Source of the DNA: Saprospiraceae bacterium | Lineage (GTDB): Bacteria; Bacteroidota; Bacteroidia; Chitinophagales; Saprospiraceae | Direction: 5' to 3' | Length of the DNA: 64,000 nt | Assembly: GCA_016720635.1 (NCBI GenBank) | Contig: JADKKF010000004.1 | Span: 248,001 to 312,000, forward strand | Part shown: positions 1 to 7,965 of the stretch, in pieces | How positions within the stretch are numbered: the stretch's first letter is position 1 | Layout: every line of letters starts with the position of its first letter | Made by a program: the position numbers and the translations under genes | The notes under the pieces: model-generated | Database searches by the model: none | Told to the model about the DNA's origin: nothing | What the model saw: the letters and a program-made list of their open reading frames with translations, nothing else

Positions 1-174
1 CAACTCCATGAGAACTATATTCACTATAAATTTCAGTACCGCCTAAACCTTGAAGTGCTTTTCTTATCTGGCCTTTGGTTCTAAAGTCTTTATACCAATC
101 TGTCAGGGAATCATGAGTGTCAAGTAACGCCCAATTATACTGATCAACATCACTTAACTCTGGATATGCGAAAA
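1..174 (-). pseudogene. out-of-frame C-terminal part of SAM methyltransferase (runs off left edge)
   Basis: On the minus strand, the frame offset from the upstream methyltransferase ORF stays open to the window edge. It reads FAYPELSDVDQYNWALLD followed by THDSLTDWYKDF. The LLDTHD-LTDWY block is typical of the C-terminus of the class I methyltransferases found in O-antigen clusters. Adding one A to the A4 run at 171-174 joins it to the ORF ending at 154 and gives HTYFFAYPELSD. I infer that this is the same gene, either truly frameshifted or carrying a base-call error. The real end lies left of the window. Confidence 0.75.
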
Positions 175-921
175 GTATGTGTGTACGGGTGAAATTCGAC
201 TCAGCAAGGCTTGGCCGAAATAAAAATTCTTAACAAGTTTGTGAAGCGGAAAAAAGAGTTTTGTAATGCTATCTGTAACTTTTATTCCATACTTTGGAGA
301 AAGTCGCTTTATAAAGGGTCTAATAATTGGAGTAGTTTTTGTAAAATGAGAAAGTCGATAGGTATAATGGTCAATTACTAGCCAACCACCTGGTTTAACC
401 TGATTCCATAGACTTGCAATAGTTTGTTCTGGATCTGGAGTATGTTGGATTACCCCTAAACATAAAACTACATCGAACTGTTCGGCTTTAAAAGGAATAT
501 CATTTATATCAGCTTGAAAAATAATATGATCTTCATTTAATGGGAAATTTTTTTTATTCGCTTCTACTGCATCACTTATGTCAAATGAAGCAACTCTAGC
601 TCCCTTTGAGAGCAATACTTCAGTAAACCTACCAGCTCCACAACCAGCTTCAAGCACATACTTGCCCTTTAGTTTTTCAAAGAGCTCACTGCCCATACAC
701 CTTTTCACTCGATCTCTACTTATGTTTGTATTTGTGTAAGAATCCAATTGGATATCAAAGTATTTTTTCCATTGTTCACCAAATGCGGAAGCATAATTTT
801 CATTATGGATAAATCTAGGAATTTCATTTATCACTTCTACATTTCTTTTGTTTGAAATGAGTTTGTTTCTTTCATTTTTAAAAACTGCATTATACTTGTT
901 GTCAAAATAATCTGGGAACAT
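154..921 (-). CDS. class I SAM-dependent methyltransferase (frameshifted near its C-terminus)
   Basis: The 255-residue ORF contains SAM-binding motif I, VLEAGCGAGRFTEVL (about residues 90-105). An acidic residue follows at the end of beta-2 (ASFDIS), then a motif II/III region (QADINDIPF, FDVVLCLGVIQHTPD). It most likely methylates a sugar or a glycolipid intermediate of the polysaccharide, because it is the last visible gene of the operon, 6 bp after the Wzy polymerase. The ORF stops at 154, but a different frame continues with family-typical sequence to the window edge, so this stop is probably caused by one missing base at 171-174. Family membership is clear; the methylated substrate cannot be read from the sequence. 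Confidence 0.85.
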   Translation of the reverse strand: MFPDYFDNKYNAVFKNERNKLISNKRNVEVINEIPRFIHNENYASAFGEQWKKYFDIQLDSYTNTNISRDRVKRCMGSELFEKLKGKYVLEAGCGAGRFTEVLLSKGARVASFDISDAVEANKKNFPLNEDHIIFQADINDIPFKAEQFDVVLCLGVIQHTPDPEQTIASLWNQVKPGGWLVIDHYTYRLSHFTKTTPIIRPFIKRLSPKYGIKVTDSITKLFFPLHKLVKNFYFGQALLSRISPVHTYFSHIQS

Positions 922-927
922 GTTTAT

Positions 928-1584
928 TTATTTTATTTTTAGTTTATTAAATTCAAGAAATAGGAGGTAAATGGCCCCTAATGGAAGTAGAACCGATGTT
1001 AAATACTCTTTAAATCCTCCACCAAAATCCACTCGCCCTAATATAAAAATACTTGGCAAAAACATGGCATAACAAGTCAAACTATAAGAAGTGGTTGATT
1101 TAAAAAATACATAAATCCAAAATTTCCTAAATAACCAACCCAGAATAACTCCAATAATAATAGGACCGATATATCCAAAGTTCAAATATGTCTCAGCGAC
1201 GAAGTTAAAGGCAAATCCACCTCCAAGCGAATAAACATCATAATAATAAGTTTTTACAAACCAAATGGGCAATCCTTCAAATCTGTTGGGTAGGATAAAA
1301 TGAGGAAAAAATAATGAAAAGGATTTTAAGTAAGTCATTCCAAATTGATATTCAATAGGTGATTCCAATATACTATTGAATATTAAATACGCATTTGCAT
1401 ATTCTCCCTTAGAAATATCCAACCATTTTAGTTCAGAATTTTGATCAAAGTGCTGAACCATAGCAGCTGGGTCATTAGCTATATGTCTCAGATACTGAAA
1501 TAATTGCATCAAAATGCCGCCGACTAATCCTATTATATAAATTATTTTATTTTTCAACTTACCGAAAAATTGAAAATAAAACAC
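928..1584 (-). CDS. wzy: O-antigen polymerase Wzy-like, C-terminal fragment
   Basis: The 218-residue hydrophobic protein has several membrane segments and a large hydrophilic loop (residues about 30-110), followed by GGGFAFNFVAETYLNFG and a glycine-rich membrane segment. This is the layout of the second half of the oligosaccharide repeat-unit polymerases (OatP/Wzy-type). It begins at a GTG inside the preceding ORF (1554-2237) in another frame. Adding one A to the A5 run at 1565-1569 fuses the two into a protein of about 436 residues, the normal length for the family. The protein would join repeat units on undecaprenyl pyrophosphate at the periplasmic face. Sequence conservation in Wzy is low, so the call rests on topology and context next to the flippase. 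Confidence 0.7.
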   Translation of the reverse strand: MFYFQFFGKLKNKIIYIIGLVGGILMQLFQYLRHIANDPAAMVQHFDQNSELKWLDISKGEYANAYLIFNSILESPIEYQFGMTYLKSFSLFFPHFILPNRFEGLPIWFVKTYYYDVYSLGGGFAFNFVAETYLNFGYIGPIIIGVILGWLFRKFWIYVFFKSTTSYSLTCYAMFLPSIFILGRVDFGGGFKEYLTSVLLPLGAIYLLFLEFNKLKIK

Positions 1585-2237
1585 TCTGCTATTATTAATC
1601 CAACCAAGAATCTTCTGTCTCCTACCGCCAAATTTACAGCGGCATAAAGAATGATAAGCATCATATTAACCCACTTATATACTTTATTATTTGATTGCAA
1701 ACCTTTAATTTCATTTTTTGACAAATATAACAACATTATCGTTCGAGCCATTATGATTCCGATACTAAAAACTCCAAGATGGTTATCTTGGGTCTTGGAA
1801 TATCTCACCAACCTATCTATATTAAAATACTGAACAATTCCTCCAAGTTTTTGAAAATATATAATTGTTAGAATTAAAATAAATGCAAAACTAAATTTTA
1901 TGAGAATATTCGGAAGGTGATAAGAATCAGAAGCAATTATATTTTGGGTTGAAGGAAATAAATATTTTCTTGGTAAAAAAGAATAAAATCCAACTAGAAA
2001 ACTAGATAAAAAGAAAAAATGAAACAACAAGGTCAAAAACACCCTGTTTTCTGACATCCCCAATGAATCGTTTCCAAAGTATAAATAATTAATAGGAATT
2101 GATACAGCATAAGGTAACAAAGTTATACTTAAAAAGACATCCAACCGAAATAAAAAAAATCCACTTTTATTTTGCCAAAAAAATGGAATGATAGCAACGA
2201 TAATATAACAATATAATAATAATTTTACCCCATCCAT
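1554..2237 (-). CDS. wzy: O-antigen polymerase Wzy-like, N-terminal fragment
   Basis: The 227-residue membrane protein starts MDGVKLLLYCYIIVAIIPFF and has about six hydrophobic segments. It ends at GDRRFLVGLIIAECFIFNFS, where the frame is lost at the A5 run 1565-1569; with one extra base the reading continues FNFFGKLKNKIIY into the 928-1584 ORF. The GDRR motif before a membrane segment is characteristic of this polymerase group. The region is very AT-rich compared with the sugar-nucleotide genes upstream, as is usual for wzy and wzx. The two fragments are best read as one gene spanning 928-2237. Confidence 0.7.
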   Translation of the reverse strand: MDGVKLLLYCYIIVAIIPFFWQNKSGFFLFRLDVFLSITLLPYAVSIPINYLYFGNDSLGMSENRVFLTLLFHFFFLSSFLVGFYSFLPRKYLFPSTQNIIASDSYHLPNILIKFSFAFILILTIIYFQKLGGIVQYFNIDRLVRYSKTQDNHLGVFSIGIIMARTIMLLYLSKNEIKGLQSNNKVYKWVNMMLIILYAAVNLAVGDRRFLVGLIIAECFIFNFSVS

Positions 2238-2306
2238 AAATTAATCAAATATTGATTTTATTCAATTTCATGAGATTATTTTTATTAATCAATTTCATAA
2301 CACATC

Positions 2307-2609
2307 TTATGTTTCTGCCATATTTAAAAAGGTATTATATTTTAGGTATTTAAATAGATAAACAAAATTTATTATAAAAAAACTACAGTACGAAATCAAG
2401 GAGGAAATTGCAGCCCCTGTGGTGCCATACTTTGGAATAAGAAAACTGCAAAAAACAATATTAAGAGCTAAGCTGATCGAACCTAATATAATACAAATAA
2501 TAAGCTCCTTTTTGCTAAAAAAAAAATAAAAAATAAAGTTACCAAAACCTAAAAATAAATTGCCAAAAATCAAAAAATATGATAATGAAACGCTTTTTTT
2601 GTATTCCAT
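2307..2609 (-). CDS. wzx: Wzx-type flippase, C-terminal fragment
   Basis: The 100-residue fragment has three hydrophobic segments. It contains SLALNIVFCSFLIPKYGTTG followed by AAISSLISY, the LNxxLIPxxGxxGAA signature of the last domain of polysaccharide-export MATE/MOP flippases. It overlaps the end of the larger N-terminal ORF in another frame. One extra T in the run corresponding to 2650-2654 restores CLFLFYALSFLIPFVLGMEY and a single product of about 418 residues, the usual Wzx length. It would flip lipid-linked repeat units across the inner membrane. Confidence 0.75.
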   Translation of the reverse strand: MEYKKSVSLSYFLIFGNLFLGFGNFIFYFFFSKKELIICIILGSISLALNIVFCSFLIPKYGTTGAAISSLISYCSFFIINFVYLFKYLKYNTFLNMAET

Positions 2610-3561
2610 ACCTAATACAAAAGGAATAAGGAACGATAGAGCGTAAAATAAAAAGGCAAATAAATAATTGAGCCACCATCAATTTTTTTAAGTCAATTAA
2701 AATCCAATCATTGTTTTCATTTATTTTTGCTGAATTAGATAATAAAATAACAGATAATGCAGTAGGGATCAGATTAATAATTTCACTGTAAATAGTGGCT
2801 ATACTATATTGACTTATTTCTTGAAAACTTACATTATTAATTAAAAACAAAGTATCTATTCTAAAGGTCATTGCAATAAATACAATAGCAATGTTAGATT
2901 GGAATCCATAAATTACAATACTTTTTATATGAGATAGGGCAATCCCCATTTTAGGTAATTGAAAAGTAAATCCAGATATAAAATGAAAATAATAAATACA
3001 TATTGCTGAAGTTAAAATTATATTAATCCAAATAAGATTTTTCAAACTTCCAAGTCCATAATAAAATGTAAAACTATATAAAATTAAACAAATTACTTCA
3101 AAGCTAGCATAAGCTATAGACTGTACCTTAGGGTACCCTAAACCAACAATAATATTTCTGAAAATTTGACGAGTTAGAAACAGAAAGGTAAACAGTAAAC
3201 ACTCAAAAAAATAGTTAGCCAATTCATTACTGAAAGATTCTGTGCCCCACAACATTATTAAATATGAAAAAATGATGATAAAGAAAGATCCTACCATCGT
3301 CATAAAAATTGAATAGATTATTTCTGATTTCGTCTCTTTAGTAAAATCTTTACTAAGAAAGTAAATTGAGGAATGATCAATACTCAAAACGGAAATCAAC
3401 ACAACAATATTTGCTATATTGAGTACAGAATTATATATACCCTGTTCATTACTACCTAATAATTTAATTAGGAAATAATAAAATATTACTTTGGAAATAA
3501 GCGAAATAACCCTCTCTACCACTAAAACAAAAGAACGACTACGAACCAATTTAAATTTCAT
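2539..3561 (-). CDS. wzx: Wzx-type polysaccharide flippase, N-terminal part (frameshifted)
   Basis: The 340-residue protein has about ten predicted membrane segments and begins MKFKLVRSRSFVLVVERV, with the VxxQGIYN-like motif GSNEQGIYNSVLNIANI in the first third. This is the MOP-superfamily oligosaccharide flippase pattern. The last 35 residues (after CLFIL) are out of frame with the family, and the correct ending is encoded by the 2307-2609 ORF. The apparent lesion is one base missing from the A5 run at 2650-2654. It lies 10 bp downstream of the beta-helix protein gene, consistent with one operon. Confidence 0.8.
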   Translation of the reverse strand: MKFKLVRSRSFVLVVERVISLISKVIFYYFLIKLLGSNEQGIYNSVLNIANIVVLISVLSIDHSSIYFLSKDFTKETKSEIIYSIFMTMVGSFFIIIFSYLIMLWGTESFSNELANYFFECLLFTFLFLTRQIFRNIIVGLGYPKVQSIAYASFEVICLILYSFTFYYGLGSLKNLIWINIILTSAICIYYFHFISGFTFQLPKMGIALSHIKSIVIYGFQSNIAIVFIAMTFRIDTLFLINNVSFQEISQYSIATIYSEIINLIPTALSVILLSNSAKINENNDWILIDLKKLMVAQLFICLFILRSIVPYSFCIRYGIQKKRFIIIFFDFWQFIFRFW

Positions 3562-3571
3562 TCAGGATAGC

Positions 3572-4312
3572 TTAATTATCAGGCGTACCAGTATGAATAT
3601 TACCTTGAGAATAGCTACTGCCTCGAAAAAAATATTCATTTCTGGGTTTACCTAAAATATTGTTAGTTACTATGGAATTAGTTAGGTTATCTAGATTCAT
3701 TGAAGATTTCATATTATTTGGACTAGATGGATTAGTATTTATTATACTATTCCCAGTAATTATTAGTCCATTCCTATTCAATGTGCTAATCCCATAGGTT
3801 ATGGGATCAATTATTACATTATTTGTAATAACAGAGCCATCTTCCCTTGGTTCATATCCTAATGTTGTTATGTTACGGTCATATACGGTAGTTGCCTCTA
3901 CAGCTATTCCAATATCACAATTAACAATTTGGTTTCCCGTAACAATATTTGCAAAGCTCCTAGTGTCTAATTTTGAATCGGTAGTCTCACTAGATACACT
4001 CCCAGGGTCACTTGAAATAGCTAAAATGCCAGCACCAGAGCAGTTTTGTATTAAATTTCCAGAGACAAATCCATTTGCTCGCAATTCTATACCAGGTCTG
4101 TTTTGACCAATAAATCCTCCATCAATAAAGTTATTATGAACATTAATAAATTTACATCCAACAGAAACAAAAATACTGTTCTTAGAGGCATTATAAAATT
4201 TACAACTAGAAACTTCACCCATTGATCTATTAGAGGCAGCTATACAATCGCACCACCCTGGAGGTGGGGGTAGTTGAGGGTGAGATGGAGGTGGGGAATA
4301 GGTAGCCCACAA
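3572..4312 (-). CDS. right-handed beta-helix repeat protein, C-terminal part
   Basis: The 246-residue ORF shows repeated short strands of the form GxxITGNxIxN (LIITGNSIIN, NIVTGNQIVN, SVITNNVIID, SIVTNNILG), the ladder of a right-handed parallel beta-helix as in polysaccharide lyases and epimerases. The first 25 residues (proline-rich) look like out-of-frame or low-complexity sequence. The upstream ORF 4240-4518 carries earlier coils in another frame. One extra base in the G5 run 4266-4270 would join them. Located between wzx and a sugar epimerase, it could modify or cleave the surface polysaccharide; no catalytic residues could be assigned. Confidence 0.6.
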   Translation of the reverse strand: MWATYSPPPSHPQLPPPPGWCDCIAASNRSMGEVSSCKFYNASKNSIFVSVGCKFINVHNNFIDGGFIGQNRPGIELRANGFVSGNLIQNCSGAGILAISSDPGSVSSETTDSKLDTRSFANIVTGNQIVNCDIGIAVEATTVYDRNITTLGYEPREDGSVITNNVIIDPITYGISTLNRNGLIITGNSIINTNPSSPNNMKSSMNLDNLTNSIVTNNILGKPRNEYFFRGSSYSQGNIHTGTPDN

Positions 4313-4518
4313 TCATAAAAATTACATTTATTTATACTAAAGTTCTCTACTCTATTTAATTGTATGATGGACACGATTGGAATCTTATTGCCTTTGAATT
4401 TTATGTTTGATACTTCTATGTTGTAAATTGGCGGAGTAGAATTGGTAATTGGAGCTGTATCAGCTACAAATGCTAAAAGAGGGGTATTCGGTTTGATTGT
4501 TCCATTTACATTATCCAA
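4240..4518 (-). CDS. right-handed beta-helix protein, middle fragment
   Basis: The frame is open from 4695 down to 4240. The part before the first usable start (TTG at 4518) reads ELQSALASLN then VIEIEPGTYNINANYIISRS, the opening of a beta-helix (GTY-N-N signature). It continues IEVSNIKFKGNKIPIVSII and NFSINKCNFYDCG, typical beta-helix rungs. The fragment links the lipoprotein leader (4661-4804) with the C-terminal ORF (3572-4312). I interpret all three as one gene of about 410 residues interrupted twice. Confidence 0.6.
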   Translation of the reverse strand: MDNVNGTIKPNTPLLAFVADTAPITNSTPPIYNIEVSNIKFKGNKIPIVSIIQLNRVENFSINKCNFYDCGLPIPHLHLTLNYPHLQGGAIV

Positions 4519-4660
4519 ATTTAAAGTAACATCTCCAATTCCAGTGATTTTTATATTACTTCTAGATATGATATAATTGGCATTTATATTATATGTACCA
4601 GGTTCAATTTCAATTACACTTACAATACTAGAATTTAAACTAGCAAGAGCAGATTGTAAT

Positions 4661-4804
4661 TCTAGGGAAGTTGAAACATTTTTTTCATAGTTTGATTAAA
4701 TTTTGAAATAGTTTTACATTGGCAATATACCAAGAGGATAACTAAAGATAATATAATTCTTAAGATAACTACAAATTCAATACACCTAATTTTAATTTTT
4801 TTCA
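4661..4804 (-). CDS. lipoprotein leader of the beta-helix protein (short ORF)
   Basis: A 47-codon ORF starts at the ATG at 4804, 12 bp after the epimerase stop. It encodes a basic N-terminus (MKKIKIR), a hydrophobic core VVILRIILSLVILLVYC and a cysteine where a lipobox would sit. It then runs into a premature stop after MKKMFQLP. Adding one A to the seven-base run (T7 on the plus strand) at 4679-4685 turns the end into TMKKNVSTSLELQSALAS, which enters the beta-helix frame. This indicates a membrane-anchored, probably lipidated, beta-helix protein. Confidence 0.55.
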
Positions 4805-4816
4805 TAAAAAAAATCA

Positions 4817-5752
4817 TTACAATGTCTTTGACAAACCTTCTTTTATAGTATACTTGATTTCATACCTCAGCTTTTCTTTTATTTTACTTATATCAGCAAG
4901 GCTGTGTGGAATATCCCCTGCCCTATTGGGACCATGTATTGGGTCGATGTTGCTACCTGTTATTTCTTTGATTATAGCCCATAATTCATTGAGCGAGGTC
5001 TGTTCGCCACATGCAACATTATAAATCTGATTTACAGCCTCTTTATTATCCGTAAATAATGCCAAAATATTGGCTTGTACAGCATTTTCAACATATGTAA
5101 AATCTCTACTGTTGGCACCATCTCCATTGATGGTTGGTGGTGTGTTTTCAGTCGCATGTTTGAAGAAAAGCGGAATCACCGCGGCATAGGCTCCATTGGG
5201 GCTTTGTCTTGGACCAAATACATTAAAATATCTTAGACCAATATATTCTAGACCATAAGTTTTGGCGAAAACATCTGCATACAGTTCATTGACATACTTT
5301 GTAACTGCATAAGGCGAAAGGGGTTTTCCTATAACATCCTCCACTTTTGGAAGTCCTTTGCTATCGCCGTATGTTGAGGAAGAAGCTGCAAAAACTACTC
5401 TCTTTATTCCAGACTGTACAGCGGCTTGAAGTACATTCAACATACCAGAAATATTCACGGCATTGGTAGTCAGAGGATCTTTAATACTTCTAGGAACAGA
5501 ACCTAAAGCGGCTTGATGGGTGATTAAATCGATTCCTTCACAAGCCTTGAGGCAAGTATCTAAATCCCTGATATCGCCTTCTAGAAAAGAAAACCTTGGG
5601 TTATTCATGAATCCATTCAAATTTTCAATATATCCAGTAGACAAATTATCCAAAACCCTTACATTCCCTACTCTTTCATCTTTTAGCAAATGTTCAACCA
5701 AATTCGATCCTATAAACCCCGCGCCACCCGTCACTAATATATTTTTTTTCAT
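4817..5752 (-). CDS. UDP-HexNAc / UDP-HexNAcA C4-epimerase (WbpP/TviC-like SDR)
   Basis: The 311-residue extended SDR has a Rossmann motif TGGAGFIGSNLVEHLL at residue 8, the HQAALGSVPRSI block typical of the WbpP/TviC group, catalytic Ser in ASSSTYGDS, and YxxxK in PYAVTKYVNELYA. It probably interconverts UDP-GlcNAc and UDP-GalNAc, or their uronic acids. The TviB-like dehydrogenase in the same operon (14951-16243) favours UDP-GlcNAcA to UDP-GalNAcA. It ends about 15-20 residues earlier than usual (after GLSKTL), with stops TAA TGA in tandem. The rest of the sequence looks intact. Confidence 0.8.
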   Translation of the reverse strand: MKKNILVTGGAGFIGSNLVEHLLKDERVGNVRVLDNLSTGYIENLNGFMNNPRFSFLEGDIRDLDTCLKACEGIDLITHQAALGSVPRSIKDPLTTNAVNISGMLNVLQAAVQSGIKRVVFAASSSTYGDSKGLPKVEDVIGKPLSPYAVTKYVNELYADVFAKTYGLEYIGLRYFNVFGPRQSPNGAYAAVIPLFFKHATENTPPTINGDGANSRDFTYVENAVQANILALFTDNKEAVNQIYNVACGEQTSLNELWAIIKEITGSNIDPIHGPNRAGDIPHSLADISKIKEKLRYEIKYTIKEGLSKTL

Positions 5753-5792
5753 TGTTTATTTTTTATTAAATTAAATAAATTTTAGCTAGAAA

Positions 5793-6902
5793 TCATTCAA
5801 ACTCATTCCTAATATGAAAGCCAGCCTCCCTCAAAGTTTGATCTTTCTTAAACAATTCTACATCAGCCAAAACCATTTCTTTACAAAGTGATTGTACATC
5901 ATATTTTGGTTGCCAATCCAATAAAGACTTTGCCTTGGTTGGATCTCCTATTAATAACTCAACTTCGGTCGGTCTAAAATACTTTGGATCAACTTTTACA
6001 ACAATAGTTCCTGGAGTAATTTTATGTTCTCCCTCACAGTTGACAACTTTGGCAATCTCATCAATGCCTTCTCCTTCAAAAGCAATGACAATCCCTAGAT
6101 TAGCAAAAGACATCTTGACAAAATCTCTTACACTGGTTGTAACACCTGTTGCAATGACCCAATCTTCAGCTTTCTCATATTGAAGAATTTTCCACATCAG
6201 CTCTACATAATCTTTAGCATGTCCCCAGTCCCGTTTTGCATCTAAATTGCCCAAGTACATTTTATCTTGTAATCCTAAAGCTATCTTGGCTGCAGCTCTG
6301 GTGATCTTGCGCGTTACAAATGTTTCACCTCTCAAGGGTGATTCATGATTGAATAGGATCCCATTACAAGCAAATAAATTATAAGCTTCTCGATAGTTCA
6401 CTGTTATCCAATAAGCATACAATTTTGCGACCGCATAAGGCGATCTTGGGTAAAAAGGCGTTTTTTCACTTTGAGGAACTTCTTGGACCAAGCCGTAAAG
6501 TTCCGAAGTTGATGCTTGATAAATCTTGGTTTTTTTTTCTAAACCCAAAATTCTAACAGCTTCTAAAATCCTCAGAGTACCTATTCCATCTACATCTGCC
6601 GAGTACTCAGGCTCTTCAAAGGAGACTTGGACATGACTCATCGCACCTAAATTGTATATTTCATCAGGTTGTACTTCTTGGACTATTCGGATGATATTGG
6701 TACTATCGGACAAATCTCCGTGGTGCAAAATAAAATTAACATTGTCTAAATGTGGATCCTGGTATATATCGTCAATCCTTGCTGTATTGAACAATGAACT
6801 CCTCCTTTTAATTCCATGAACCTCATACCCTTTGGATAAAAGGAGCCTTGAAAGATATGCGCCATCTTGACCTGTTACTCCCGTTATTAATGCCTTTTTC
6901 AT
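5793..6902 (-). CDS. gmd: GDP-mannose 4,6-dehydratase
   Basis: The 369-residue SDR starts MKKALITGVTGQDGAYLSRL, the diagnostic GxTGQDGxYL NADP-binding motif of Gmd. The family block HGIKRRSSLFNTARIDDIY follows, then STSELYG and YxxxK in SPYAVAKLYAYW. GILFNHESPLRGETFVTRK is nearly invariant in Gmd. It converts GDP-D-mannose to GDP-4-keto-6-deoxymannose in the cytoplasm. The partner reductase Fcl is encoded just upstream in the transcription order (6995-7912), so the operon makes GDP-L-fucose. Full length, no defects seen. Confidence 0.96.
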   Translation of the reverse strand: MKKALITGVTGQDGAYLSRLLLSKGYEVHGIKRRSSLFNTARIDDIYQDPHLDNVNFILHHGDLSDSTNIIRIVQEVQPDEIYNLGAMSHVQVSFEEPEYSADVDGIGTLRILEAVRILGLEKKTKIYQASTSELYGLVQEVPQSEKTPFYPRSPYAVAKLYAYWITVNYREAYNLFACNGILFNHESPLRGETFVTRKITRAAAKIALGLQDKMYLGNLDAKRDWGHAKDYVELMWKILQYEKAEDWVIATGVTTSVRDFVKMSFANLGIVIAFEGEGIDEIAKVVNCEGEHKITPGTIVVKVDPKYFRPTEVELLIGDPTKAKSLLDWQPKYDVQSLCKEMVLADVELFKKDQTLREAGFHIRNEFE

Positions 6903-6994
6903 TTTATTTATATTTTACTGGCGTCTTTTTTTAAAAAGCCAATTATTTATTATTAATTAATAAGAAATGATTTAAAGTTTAATTCTAAGCTTGA

Positions 6995-7912
6995 TTAAAA
7001 CTTTTCATTATACACCTCCTTCAATCCTTCTCGCAACGGAATGATTGATTTGAATCCTAAACCTGTTAGTCGGGAATGATCCATCAACTTTCGAGGTGTC
7101 CCATCTGGTTTGGAAGAATCAAAAACAATTTGGCCTTGAAACCCAACGACTTCTTTGACTAATAGAGCAAGGTCTTTGATGCTGATTTCTTCACCTGTCC
7201 CAACATTTAAAAATTGAGCATCAGAATAAGTGTCCATCAAAAACATACAAGCTCGAGCTAGGTCATCCACATGCATGAACTCTCTAAAAGGTGACCCACT
7301 TCCCCAAATAGTTACTTGGTCATGATTTTCCACTTTTGCCTCATGAAATTTTCTCAAGAGCGCTGGTATTACGTGGGAGTTTTCTAGATCATAATTGTCA
7401 CCTGGGCCATATAAATTAGTAGGCATAGCAGAGATAAAATCGCATCCATACCTCAATCTATAATTCTCACACAGCTTGATTCCTGCAATTTTTGCTATGG
7501 CGTATGGCTCGTTGGTATATTCAAGTACACCTGTCAGTAAGTCGTCTTCTTTCATCGGTTGTGGTGCAAATTTCGGATAAATACAAGATGAACCTAAAAA
7601 CAAAAGTTTTTTGACCCCATTTTCATAAGCACTATGAATAATATTGCACTCAATCATCAAGTTGTCATAGATAAATTCAGCTCTGTAGGTATTATTAGCG
7701 AGAATTCCACCAACTTTTGCTGCTGCCAAAAAAACATATTCTGGCTTATTCTCTAGAAAAAAATCTTGAACTTCTTTTTGATTTCGCAGATCTAACTCTT
7801 TGGAAGATCTACAAATAATGTTTTGATATCCTTCTTTTTCAAGTTGCCTTTTTATAGCTGATCCGACCATTCCATTATGACCCGCGATGTATATTTTGCT
7901 ACTTTTTAACAT
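6995..7912 (-). CDS. fcl: GDP-L-fucose synthase
   Basis: The 305-residue SDR begins SKIYIAGHNGMVGSAIKRQL and carries the Fcl signatures AAAKVGGILANN, FLGSSCIYPKFAPQP, and YxxxK in NEPYAIAKIAGIKLCE, followed by PTNLYGPGDNYDLENSHVIP. It epimerises and reduces the Gmd product to GDP-L-fucose. Its length is at the short end of the family (usually 310-320), with a normal C-terminus REGLKEVY. The 92-bp gap to gmd is AT-rich, with no evident terminator. Confidence 0.96.
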   Translation of the reverse strand: MLKSSKIYIAGHNGMVGSAIKRQLEKEGYQNIICRSSKELDLRNQKEVQDFFLENKPEYVFLAAAKVGGILANNTYRAEFIYDNLMIECNIIHSAYENGVKKLLFLGSSCIYPKFAPQPMKEDDLLTGVLEYTNEPYAIAKIAGIKLCENYRLRYGCDFISAMPTNLYGPGDNYDLENSHVIPALLRKFHEAKVENHDQVTIWGSGSPFREFMHVDDLARACMFLMDTYSDAQFLNVGTGEEISIKDLALLVKEVVGFQGQIVFDSSKPDGTPRKLMDHSRLTGLGFKSIIPLREGLKEVYNEKF

Positions 7913-7965
7913 ATAAATTGATTACATTTTTCAAAATTCATTCAAATTCCTTTGAAATACTTGTT

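Noticed and set aside
928..2237. Programmed ribosomal frameshifting in wzy
   Set aside because: There is no canonical slippery heptamer or downstream stem at 1565-1569, and similar one-base losses affect neighbouring unrelated genes.
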